The notes: a model not told the origin generated them from the letters alone. Counted from the first letter of the stretch, positions 1 to 5,345 are shown. The stretch: DNA of 6,718 bases from Pyrinomonadaceae bacterium (GCA_014379075.1 JACMMN010000166.1:1-6718), one strand, 5' to 3'. Made by a program: numbers and translations.

Positions 1-171
1 AAATCGTGGCTGCCTGGGCGTTCGGCACGGGCGGTTGTCGTTATTGATGGAAACGGCAAGATCGCGTATCGAAAGGTGGAAGCGGTGAGTTTATTTAAGC
101 CGAAGGATGATGACATTTTGGAAGCGATACGAAAGGCGCAGGAAAATTTATCCACAGATGAACACGGATAA
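1..171 (+). CDS. AhpC/TSA-type peroxiredoxin, C-terminal fragment
   Basis: The reading frame is open from the first base and stops at TAA 169-171, giving the last 56 residues of a protein that starts outside the window. The segment RSARAVVVIDGNGKIAYRKV (residues 7-26 of the fragment) is the typical late strand pair of thioredoxin-fold AhpC/TSA or BCP-like peroxiredoxins, in which a core strand ending in 'ID' is followed by 'G-G-K-I-Y'. A closing helix follows (DDDILEAIRKAQ). Such proteins reduce peroxides with a cysteine that would lie in the missing N-terminal part, so catalytic competence cannot be checked here. A thioredoxin-like resident oxidoreductase is the main alternative. The last six residues (STDEHG) and the stop codon are encoded by the inverted repeat starting at 151, so the present C-terminus looks replaced or extended by that repeat. 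Confidence 0.72.
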   Translation, partial: KSWLPGRSARAVVVIDGNGKIAYRKVEAVSLFKPKDDDILEAIRKAQENLSTDEHG

Positions 172-222
172 CACAGATTTCTGATTTTTCTTATCGGTGT
201 TCATCTGTGTTAATCTGTGGAT
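151..222. repeat. Intergenic inverted repeat (TCCACAGAT family palindrome)
   Basis: TCCACAGAT at 151-159 pairs with ATCTGTGGA at 213-221. Inside it, GAACAC (160-165) pairs with GTGTTC (197-202) and ACACAGAT (171-178) with ATCTGTGT (203-210). The words 'ACAGAT', 'AACAC' and 'GTGTTCATCTGTG' recur within the element, so it is built from short permuted direct and inverted units rather than one simple stem. It fills almost the whole gap between the peroxiredoxin and the YggX-like gene and overlaps the end of the former. Similar 'CACAGAT' palindromes are, from general memory, scattered through many environmental bacterial genomes. Function is unknown; it may form a hairpin in the mRNA but lacks a clean T-run, so it is not called a terminator. 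Confidence 0.75.
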
Positions 223-240
223 TATATCTGGAGTTTTATT

Positions 241-537
241 ATGGCTTTATTCTCAAGTGACAAATTTAAATGCGGCAAATGCGGGCTGAAAAACGAACCG
301 ATCGGCTACGCTCCGATCCCGACCGAACTCGGCCAGAAGATCGGTGCCGAGATGTGCAAGGACTGCTGGAAGGAATGGCAGGAAAAGCAAATACAGCTTA
401 TCAACCATTTCGGCCTGGACGTTTCCAACCCCGACTCGCACCAGTTTCTGTTCGATAACATGAAGATCTTTTTCTACGACGAGGGCGTAAATGTCGCCGA
501 GATCGACACGACGCAGGAAGGCAAGGTCAACTGGTAA
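241..537 (+). CDS. YggX-like Fe(2+)-trafficking / oxidative damage protection protein with two CxxC motifs
   Basis: A 98-residue cytosolic protein. Residues about 27-80 follow the YggX pattern: ELG-x2-I-x2-E at 30-38, then a helix with W-x2-W-x2-KQ (43-50) and LIN (53-55), then an F-x4-KIFFYDEG segment (71-82) matching the family's final 'M-x-FLFEG'. YggX proteins are small iron-binding proteins thought to protect Fe-S clusters from oxidants. Unlike E. coli YggX, which has a single conserved N-terminal Cys, this one has C11-x2-C14 and C39-x2-C42, a four-cysteine set that could form a zinc-ribbon or rubredoxin-like site (inference). ATG 241 is chosen because GGAG at 230-233 lies 7 bases upstream. 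The GTG at 217 lies in the repeat and would add eight unlikely residues. The gene converges with msrB, leaving 4 bases between the two stops. Confidence 0.75.
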   Translation: MALFSSDKFKCGKCGLKNEPIGYAPIPTELGQKIGAEMCKDCWKEWQEKQIQLINHFGLDVSNPDSHQFLFDNMKIFFYDEGVNVAEIDTTQEGKVNW

Positions 538-541
538 CGAC

Positions 542-1138
542 CTATTTCGCCTTTTCAAACTTCAGCGCCAGTGAATTCATACAATATCTAAGTCCGGTCG
601 GTTCCGGCCCGTCATCAAAGACATGGCCGAGGTGCGAACCGCACCGAGCGCACTCGACCTCGATCCGGTCGTCGCCGGCCTTTTCGGGCTTTTCGGTAAC
701 ATTCTTTTTATTGATCGGCTGATAAAAGCTGGGCCAGCCGGTTTCGGAATCGTATTTCGTTTTCGAGCTGAATAATTTCAGCTTGCAAGCCGCGCAGTGA
801 TAATCGCCGACCTCCTTGTTGTCGTTCAATTCGCCGGTGTAAGGCCGCTCGGTGCCTTCTTCGCGAAGGACATAATATTGCTCGGGCGAAAGCTGTTTAC
901 GCCAGTCCGCGTCGGTCTTTACTATTTTCTTGCCGTCAAAAAGCTCGTCTGAAACGGCCGCAGTACTTGTTTCGCCCGCCGTCATCGAAGCGTTTTTAGT
1001 TGCAGCCGGTACGGGTGTCGATTGGGCAGCCGCAGCCGCATTTTCGTTCTGCGATGCAGCCGAACCCGCGCACCCTATGGCGATCAGCAAAGCCGTCACG
1101 GTCAAAACCGTGAATGTGGTTGTAATACCAAATCTCAT
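542..1138 (-). CDS. msrB: Peptide-methionine (R)-S-oxide reductase MsrB, probable lipoprotein
   Basis: A 198-residue protein. Residues 1-22 form a signal sequence ending AIGC, with Cys23 as the likely lipidated residue; the -3 Ala is not the commonest lipobox residue. An Ala/Thr/Ser/Pro-rich linker runs to about 65. The MsrB domain (about 74-195) has the two zinc CxxC pairs at C115/C118 and C163/C166, the GWPSF motif at 134-138, the HLGHVF segment at 169-174, and the catalytic cysteine C186 in RYCMNS. The enzyme reduces methionine-R-sulfoxide in proteins; the leader places it outside the cytoplasm, tethered to a membrane. The loop before GWPSF reads SET, so the resolving Cys found in many MsrBs ('GCGWPSF') is absent. 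C186 may therefore be regenerated by another thiol partner. ATG 1138 is preferred over an in-frame TTG at 1165 because of a strong RBS. Confidence 0.95.
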   Translation of the reverse strand: MRFGITTTFTVLTVTALLIAIGCAGSAASQNENAAAAAQSTPVPAATKNASMTAGETSTAAVSDELFDGKKIVKTDADWRKQLSPEQYYVLREEGTERPYTGELNDNKEVGDYHCAACKLKLFSSKTKYDSETGWPSFYQPINKKNVTEKPEKAGDDRIEVECARCGSHLGHVFDDGPEPTGLRYCMNSLALKFEKAK

Positions 1139-1145
1139 AATAATA

Positions 1146-1152
1146 CCTCTCC
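1146..1152 (-). promoter_or_regulatory. Ribosome binding site fixing the msrB start
   Basis: On the minus strand GGAGAGG lies 7 bases before ATG 1138. The longer frame that begins with TTG at 1165 has no such site and would put nine extra residues in front of the signal sequence. This supports the 1138 start. Confidence 0.8.
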
Positions 1153-1193
1153 AGGCCATAGACAATATATAGCAAAATGGCGCAGATTATTTT

Positions 1194-1253
1194 TTTTAAT
1201 TAAAAAACCTTCTTCCAAATCAAGTCGTGCGACGTAAATTGAAAGAAGGTTTT
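1194..1253 (-). terminator. Rho-independent terminator after the fasciclin gene
   Basis: A perfect 11-bp stem pairs 1204-1214 (AAAACCTTCTT) with 1243-1253 (AAGAAGGTTTT). Read on the minus strand, the stem is followed by a T-rich stretch (TTTTTTAATT, about 1207-1198), as expected for an intrinsic terminator of the gene ending at 1307. The 28-base loop itself contains a small hairpin, GTCG-TG-CGAC (1224-1233), making a two-level structure. It also insulates the msrB gene, which begins about 65 bases further on. Confidence 0.75.
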
Positions 1254-1306
1254 ACCGTGTGGACACGCATTAGAGTTGAGCGTTATAAACCCTCAAGAAA
1301 GATCAA

Positions 1307-1894
1307 TTAGCTGGGCATCAAGACCGTATCGACCACATGGATGACGCCGTTTGATTGTCTAACGTCAGCGATGGTTACCGTGGATGTTCCGCCCTTGGCG
1401 TCCGTCAAAATCAGGTTCGAACCGCTCATCGATGCAGTCAATGTGCCGCCCGCGACCGTCGTGAAAGTCGCCTTTCCGTTGCCGCTCTTGATGGCTTTGG
1501 CGATCGCCTTCGAATCCATCTTACCAGCAACTACGTGATAGGTAAGAATACCGGTCAACATTCCTTTGTTTTCCGGTTTCAGAAGCGTATCGACCGTTCC
1601 CGCCGGCAGTTTGTCGAAAGCCGAATTCACCGGTGCGAAGACCGTGAACGGGCCTTTGCCTTTCAATGTTTCGACCAGACCGGCAGCCTTCACAGCAGCT
1701 ACGAGGGTCGTATGATCAGCCGAATTTACCGCATTGTCGATGATGTCTTTGTTCTTGTACATCGCCGCGCCGCCGACCATCGGGTTATCGGATTTCATCA
1801 TTTTATCCGACTTCATATCTTGAGCCGAAACGGTGAAATTTCCCAGGGCCATCAATGCAAACGCGAACATAAGTGATAATGTAAATTTTTTCAT
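1307..1894 (-). CDS. Secreted fasciclin (FAS1) domain protein with Met-rich N-terminus
   Basis: A 195-residue protein with a Sec signal peptide (MKK, hydrophobic stretch 5-20, cleavage likely after VSA24). The mature N-terminus (25-45) is short, polar and Met-rich (M27, M32, M33, M39, M45, with MKSD repeated), and precedes a single FAS1 domain at about 49-194. Diagnostic motifs are the H1 box FTVFAPVNSAFDKLP (83-97), the central LTYHVV (117-122) and the H2 box NGVIHVVDTVLMP (182-194). FAS1 domains mediate adhesion or ligand binding outside the cytoplasm, and no enzymatic role is expected. A purine-rich RBS (GGAAAGGCGG on the minus strand) precedes ATG 1894. The gene has its own terminator downstream and is divergent from the cytochrome gene. 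A good -35/-10 pair for it could not be identified with confidence. Confidence 0.93.
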   Translation of the reverse strand: MKKFTLSLMFAFALMALGNFTVSAQDMKSDKMMKSDNPMVGGAAMYKNKDIIDNAVNSADHTTLVAAVKAAGLVETLKGKGPFTVFAPVNSAFDKLPAGTVDTLLKPENKGMLTGILTYHVVAGKMDSKAIAKAIKSGNGKATFTTVAGGTLTASMSGSNLILTDAKGGTSTVTIADVRQSNGVIHVVDTVLMPS

Positions 1895-1988
1895 AATAGT
1901 AACCGCCTTTCCTTTTTTATTTTTTTGCTTTAGCTTTTAAGCCAACGAAATAGATTTCGCCGAACGGCCGATTTCGGATTCAGCAAAT

Positions 1989-2022
1989 GTCAGGACCATC
2001 TGCGTAAGCGGGTGGTTCTGAC
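1989..2022 (+). repeat. 15-bp hairpin with GUAA tetraloop in divergent intergenic region
   Basis: Bases 1989-2003 pair completely with 2008-2022 around the loop GTAA (2004-2007). Three of the pairs are G-T (1994-2017, 1999-2012, 2001-2010). These are acceptable G-U pairs in plus-strand RNA but become A-C mismatches in minus-strand RNA, and only the plus strand gives a GNRA-type loop. The structure therefore looks selected as plus-strand RNA, or it is an imperfect DNA palindrome. No T-run follows, so it is not a standard terminator. Its outer ends (GTCAGGACC and GGTTCTGAC) resemble the GTCAGTACC ends of the REP-like units at 4550-4728, so a REP-family palindrome is an alternative. The rest of 1895-2143 holds only AT-rich sequence and the promoter listed separately; no small gene was seen. 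Confidence 0.7.
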
Positions 2023-2057
2023 CTGTCGTGCCAAATTAATAACCAGCTCGATCGGAA

Positions 2058-2086
2058 TATAATTTTGCGTGCGCGGTGTATATAAT
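2058..2086 (+). promoter_or_regulatory. Candidate promoter for the cytochrome b gene
   Basis: Two exact TATAAT hexamers lie at 2058-2063 and 2081-2086, 23 bases apart. The second would place a transcription start near 2092 and a leader of about 50 bases before ATG 2144. No convincing TTGACA-like -35 box is present at 16-18 bases from either, so this rests on the -10 matches alone. The upstream hairpin (1989-2022) would not be transcribed from this site. Confidence 0.4.
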
Positions 2087-2143
2087 GAAGGTCTCCGATT
2101 GATCGATGAATCCAAATCTTTGCATGTAACCGAAATTTAAAAT

Positions 2144-2899
2144 ATGGAAAAGCAATTGGAAAAGAAACACCCGCTCGCGATCCGCTGGCTCCACTGGGTC
2201 AATTTTCCCCTGCTGGCAATGATGATCTGGAGCGGCCTGCTTATCTATTGGGCCAATGCGGTTTACGGAATCCGAATTTTCGGCTACGAATTATTCCATT
2301 TTTTCCCGCCATGGTTTTATGAAATTTCCAAGGTTGATTTCTGGGGCTATAAAATACCTGATTACCTTCCAGCTTGGTCTTACGAATGGTCAAATATTCC
2401 GTTCCGTCTCGCCGAAGGCATTTCGCTGCATTTCTTTTTTATGTGGCTGTTCGCGATCAATGGGATAATCTATGTTTTGTACACGATTTTTTCCGGCGAA
2501 TGGCGTGCGATAGTTCCGGTACCGGGTTCGTTCAAAAGGGCAATTCTGGTAACGCTTCATGATCTTCACATTGTCAAAAAACTGCCGCCGCAGGGTAAAT
2601 ATAACGACGCGCAGCGGATCGCGTATACGAGCGTGATCCTAATGGGTGCCGGTTCGGTGATCACTGGCCTGGCCATTTATAAACCGCTGCAACTTGCTTG
2701 GCTGGCAAGCCTGATGGGCGGTTACGAGTGGGCGCGCTGGATGCATTTCTGGCTGACGATATTTTTCGTCCTATTTTTTGTGGTTCACGTCGTTCAGGTG
2801 ATAATTGCCGGTTGGAGCAACTTTCGGTCGATGATAACCGGATACGATATCGTTGATGCGGACAAACCGCAAATAGAACATGCGGAGGTAAAGGCATGA
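2144..2899 (+). CDS. Membrane b-type cytochrome (cytochrome b561 / NiFe-hydrogenase cytochrome b family)
   Basis: A 251-residue integral membrane protein with four likely transmembrane helices at about 16-36, 90-114, 157-178 and 200-222. Histidines in or near them are candidate heme ligands: H17 in RWLHWVN of helix 1, H96 in helix 2, and H201 and H215 in helix 4, the arrangement of prokaryotic di-heme cytochrome b561/hydrogenase-type subunits. A long extracytoplasmic or loop insert rich in Trp, Tyr and Phe (about 45-88) separates helices 1 and 2. The stop overlaps the start of the molybdopterin oxidoreductase gene (ATGA), so the two are translationally coupled. The expected role is to pass quinol electrons to, or take them from, that partner, as the MsrQ heme protein does for MsrP (inference). 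No strong Shine-Dalgarno precedes ATG 2144, so the start is supported mainly by the RWLHW helix position. Confidence 0.88.
   Translation: MEKQLEKKHPLAIRWLHWVNFPLLAMMIWSGLLIYWANAVYGIRIFGYELFHFFPPWFYEISKVDFWGYKIPDYLPAWSYEWSNIPFRLAEGISLHFFFMWLFAINGIIYVLYTIFSGEWRAIVPVPGSFKRAILVTLHDLHIVKKLPPQGKYNDAQRIAYTSVILMGAGSVITGLAIYKPLQLAWLASLMGGYEWARWMHFWLTIFFVLFFVVHVVQVIIAGWSNFRSMITGYDIVDADKPQIEHAEVKA
2884..2888 (+). promoter_or_regulatory. Ribosome binding site fixing the molybdopterin oxidoreductase start
   Basis: GGAGG lies 7 bases before ATG 2896, inside the last codons of the cytochrome gene. It supports the long N-terminus of the next protein against the internal ATGs at 3025 and 3052, which would leave a more usual short Tat leader but have no comparable site. 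Confidence 0.8.
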
Positions 2900-3798
2900 G
2901 TGAAGACAAGGAAATTTTGCTAGAAAAAGTGCTTGAGCTGGAAAGGGCGAAGGATCTTCACGAAGATCTGGCCGCCGACAACACCGCGAGAATTTTGAAT
3001 GAAAAGCGGCGTTTGAGCTCCCCGATGTCCGAAGAGGAAGCCCGCAAAAAAATGACCGGCAGATCTCGTCGCGGCTTTTTGGTCGGAGCGGCGGCGGCTC
3101 TGACGGGAATTTTCGGCTGGCGGTGGATGAGCGATGAGACCAAGCAATCGCTGTTGCGGCGAACATTCGAATTTAACGAAAAAGTGGCGCAAGTCTTTTA
3201 CCGGCCCACAAGACTTTCTCCTGAATTTCCTCCGGAGCAGATCTCGCTGCCGCCGCGTGTCAACGGTTTTGCCGGAATGTCCGAAGGATTTGACCCGGCA
3301 AGTTGGACCTTGAGCGTCGGCGGCCTCGCGAACCGCAGCGACGATCTCGTCCTGACATTGGATCAGATCAAGGCTCTCCCGCGGACCGAAATGACGACCG
3401 AGCTTAAATGCGTCGAGGGCTGGACCATTATCGTAAGTTGGGCCGGTGTCCGCTTTTCCGATTTTGCCGCCGCATATCTGCCCAAAACCATTGACGGAAG
3501 TTTGCCGGATATTGTAAATCACCCCGAAAATCTCGTTCCGTATGTATCAATGGTCACGCCGGATCAGGCTTATTATGTCGGTTGGGATATGCCGAGCATT
3601 CTTCACCCGCAAACGCTGCTTGCATACGAAATTAACGGCCAGCCGCTGCCGCTTGAACACGGAGCCCCGCTTCGCCTCGCTTCGCCGACAAAGTACGGAA
3701 TAAAACAGATCAAGCGAATCGGCCGCATCGAATTCACCGCCGACCGCCCTAAGGATTATTGGGCTGAGCAGGGTTATGACTGGTATTCCGGCCACTGA
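2896..3798 (+). CDS. Tat-exported molybdopterin oxidoreductase, sulfite oxidase / MsrP (YedY) family
   Basis: A 300-residue protein. Residues 1-52 are charged and probably helical (many E/K/L). The twin-arginine motif SRRGFLVG follows at 57-64 with a hydrophobic stretch to about 76 (AAAALTGIFGW). No clear AxA cleavage site follows, so the leader may stay as a membrane anchor. The oxidoreductase molybdopterin-binding domain spans about 113-285. It has the ELKCVEGW motif with C172, the position of the cysteine that ligates molybdenum in MsrP/YedY, then VPYVSM (214-219), and the family's C-terminal pattern HGAPLRLASPTKYGIKQIKR (255-274). MsrP repairs methionine sulfoxide in periplasmic proteins; other family members oxidise sulfite or have unknown substrates, so the substrate is uncertain. 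The coupled cytochrome gene in place of MsrQ suggests a quinol-linked two-component enzyme. Confidence 0.9.
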   Translation: MSEDKEILLEKVLELERAKDLHEDLAADNTARILNEKRRLSSPMSEEEARKKMTGRSRRGFLVGAAAALTGIFGWRWMSDETKQSLLRRTFEFNEKVAQVFYRPTRLSPEFPPEQISLPPRVNGFAGMSEGFDPASWTLSVGGLANRSDDLVLTLDQIKALPRTEMTTELKCVEGWTIIVSWAGVRFSDFAAAYLPKTIDGSLPDIVNHPENLVPYVSMVTPDQAYYVGWDMPSILHPQTLLAYEINGQPLPLEHGAPLRLASPTKYGIKQIKRIGRIEFTADRPKDYWAEQGYDWYSGH

Positions 3799-3884
3799 TT
3801 ATTTACTGTTTACGGCTTGCCGCTCTATTTTCGGTAAACGAATTAGCGTCGCAATTCAACAAAATACATTTGCGCATCGCAAAA

Positions 3885-4544
3885 ATGTTCAAAAACGATT
3901 TTCACTACATCAACGAAGAATTTCACGCGGAAAACCTGCTTCCTCTGCAAATGGACGCGGTCTGGGCCGAGGGATGGCGGCATTTCGGTATTCATTTTTT
4001 CCGTTATAATTTGGGTATGTACGAGGTCGATATCCGCCGCGTGATCCCGCTTCGCATTCGTCTCTCGGATTTCAAATTATCCAAAAGCCAGCGGCGTATT
4101 CTCCGCAGAAACGCGGATCTGCAAACGATAATTGACCCGATTCACGTTACCTCAGAAATAGAAGAGCTATTTGACCGCCACAAAAGCAGATTCAAGCAAG
4201 GCGTCCCCGATTCGATCTACGATTTCCTTTCGCACGAACCCGCAAATGTTCCCTGCGAAGCAATGGAAGTCTGTGTTTATAACAACGAAAAGCTTATCGC
4301 CGCCAGCTTTTTCGCCGTCGGCGAGCGTTCGATCTCTGCTATATATGGAATGTTCGAACCCGAAGAAACTGCCCGCAGCCTCGGTATCTTTACGATGCTG
4401 AAAGAGATCGAATTTGCCATCGGGAGCGGCAAGGACTTCTATTATCAGGGTTATTGCTACGAAGGCGAATCGTTTTACGACTACAAGAAACGCTTTGCGG
4501 GAATCGAGGCTTTTGATTGGAATGGTAAGTGGGAAAAGTTTTAA
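3885..4544 (+). CDS. Short arginyl-tRNA-protein transferase (ATE C-terminal domain)-like protein
   Basis: A 219-residue soluble protein. Residues 17-80 match the ATE/Bpt acyltransferase domain start: LPLQMDAVWAEGWRHFG, then IPLRIRLSDFKLSKSQRRILRRN (54-76), with the conserved S-x-S/K-Q-R-R-x-R-R-N signature. The second half resembles a GNAT fold: LIAASFFAVGERSISAIYGMF (137-157), SLGIFTMLKEIEFA (165-178) and YYQGYCYEGESFYDYKKRF (186-204). This family transfers an amino acid from aminoacyl-tRNA to protein N-termini and creates N-degrons. The usual N-terminal Cys-rich domain (ATE_N) is missing, and length is about 20 residues under typical Bpt. No Shine-Dalgarno is evident. ATG 3885 is chosen, but TTG 3870 in the same frame would add five residues and the frame is open further upstream. 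It follows the oxidoreductase gene after 86 bases with no terminator, so co-transcription is possible. Confidence 0.8.
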   Translation: MFKNDFHYINEEFHAENLLPLQMDAVWAEGWRHFGIHFFRYNLGMYEVDIRRVIPLRIRLSDFKLSKSQRRILRRNADLQTIIDPIHVTSEIEELFDRHKSRFKQGVPDSIYDFLSHEPANVPCEAMEVCVYNNEKLIAASFFAVGERSISAIYGMFEPEETARSLGIFTMLKEIEFAIGSGKDFYYQGYCYEGESFYDYKKRFAGIEAFDWNGKWEKF

Positions 4545-4549
4545 GACGG

Positions 4550-4728
4550 GTCAGTACCTCGAGCGATAGCGATTGGATTCTTCGTCTTGTCAGTACCGAG
4601 AGCGGTGGCGACCGGGTTCTTTGAAGGATAAAGGATAAAGGCTAAAGGATAAATTAAGAATCAGAACCGCTTCACTTTATCCTTTATCCTTTGTATTCAA
4701 CCCAGTCGCTACCGCGCCCGGTACTGAC
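4550..4728. repeat. REP-like palindrome cluster: three copies of a 33-bp unit, two forming a large inverted repeat
   Basis: A 33-bp unit beginning GTCAGTACC and containing a core AGCGRTRGCGA followed by YYGGRTT occurs three times: 4550-4582 (+), 4589-4621 (+) and 4728-4696 (-). By hand, copies 1 and 2 share 26 of 33 bases, as do copies 2 and 3. Copies 2 and 3 face each other and, with the AAGGATA tracts between them, form an imperfect inverted repeat about 140 bases long. The cluster fills the gap between two convergent genes, the usual place for REP/BIME elements mobilised by RAYT-type transposases. No transposase is present here. It probably also serves as a bidirectional transcription stop or mRNA-end stabiliser (inference). 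Apart from this the 208-base gap holds nothing. Confidence 0.85.
4624..4651 (+). repeat. Tandem 7-bp repeat AAGGATA (four units)
   Basis: Four head-to-tail units are present, AAGGATA-AAGGATA-AAGGCTA-AAGGATA, the third with one change. Two inverted units (TATCCTT, 4678-4691) lie on the other side of the loop and pair with these. A 7-bp period is prone to slippage, so copy number may vary between strains. Confidence 0.85.
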
Positions 4729-4752
4729 AATCTCTGCAATCCAAATGTGAAA

Positions 4753-5316
4753 TTATCCGATGAGACTCAAACTTCCGGCGATCTCAGCCTGAGCAGCCGG
4801 AACCATCGAATTCTCCGCAAAAAACTTGGCGATAAATTCCGGGCTGGTGATCTCGACATACCGCTGCGTCTGCTCGGGCGTCATAACCTCGAGCATAAAG
4901 CGGTCTTCGATCCATAATTCAACCAATTGGAAAAGGCCCTTGTCACGGTTCGCCACCAATGTGCGCCAGCCTTCCCGCTTCCCGATCGCTTTGACCTCGT
5001 CGACGCTCAGCTTGGTGTTTATATTCAGATGCGTCGAGACGTACTGCGGCCTAAAATCGGTGCGGACGAACCTTGCCTCGTTTTCTTCGGTTATCGTTTC
5101 CGTGCTGAAACCATCGTCTTCCGGCAGGCCGGTTCCCGGTTCGAGCACTACGTCGATCGGGGTCACCTCGACAGCCGAACCTTTGCCGTCGTTGGCCAAA
5201 ACAATAAAAGAATCCGGGCTCGGCGGAAACGGCAGCACGATGCCGTCCCACAATTCGGCCAAAACATTTGCGGTCTTTTCGGGGTTGTGAACTCCGATTG
5301 AAATATGATTTATCAT
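4753..5316 (-). CDS. VOC (glyoxalase/bleomycin-resistance fold) family protein
   Basis: A 187-residue cytosolic protein. Two beta-alpha-beta-beta-beta modules can be read. The first is at about 1-55, starting MINHISIGVHNPEKTANVLAEL with a strand GSAVEVTP at 46-53. The second is at about 92-146, starting VSTHLNINT and ending DRFMLEVMT. Candidate metal ligands sit where the family places them: H4, E50, H96 and E143, a His/Glu/His/Glu set. VOC proteins use such a site for isomerase, dioxygenase or resistance functions; nothing identifies the substrate here. The C-terminal tail (147-187) is helical and has no clear assignment. GGAG on the minus strand at 5330-5327, 10 bases before ATG 5316, supports the start. 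The gene converges with the transferase-like gene across the REP cluster, and lies downstream of the photolyase gene, from which the MITE-like element separates it. Confidence 0.72.
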   Translation of the reverse strand: MINHISIGVHNPEKTANVLAELWDGIVLPFPPSPDSFIVLANDGKGSAVEVTPIDVVLEPGTGLPEDDGFSTETITEENEARFVRTDFRPQYVSTHLNINTKLSVDEVKAIGKREGWRTLVANRDKGLFQLVELWIEDRFMLEVMTPEQTQRYVEITSPEFIAKFFAENSMVPAAQAEIAGSLSLIG

Positions 5317-5345
5317 TGCGTTGAAACTCCTTATTTATATAAAAA

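Noticed and set aside
217..240. GTG 217 as start of the YggX-like protein
   Set aside because: The codons lie in the inverted repeat and AT-rich leader, while ATG 241 has GGAG at a 7-base spacing.
1355..1876. 173-codon open frame on the plus strand opposite the fasciclin gene
   Set aside because: The sequence is composition-driven (rich in Arg, His and Ser), shows no motif, and lies opposite a well-supported FAS1 gene.
2920..3522. Long open frame (200 codons) on the minus strand opposite the molybdopterin oxidoreductase
   Set aside because: It is fully antisense to a gene with clear family motifs, its translation is Arg/Gln-rich with no recognisable domain, and it has no supporting RBS.
3810..3842. 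GTTTAC...GTAAAC inverted repeat after the molybdopterin oxidoreductase gene, as a terminator
   Set aside because: The stem is only 6 bp with a long loop and no T-run; too weak to call.
4826..5301. Two plus-strand frames opposite the VOC gene (154 and 124 codons)
   Set aside because: The minus-strand frame has a good RBS and a readable two-module VOC fold with His/Glu ligands; the plus-strand frames are Ser/Arg-rich shadows.
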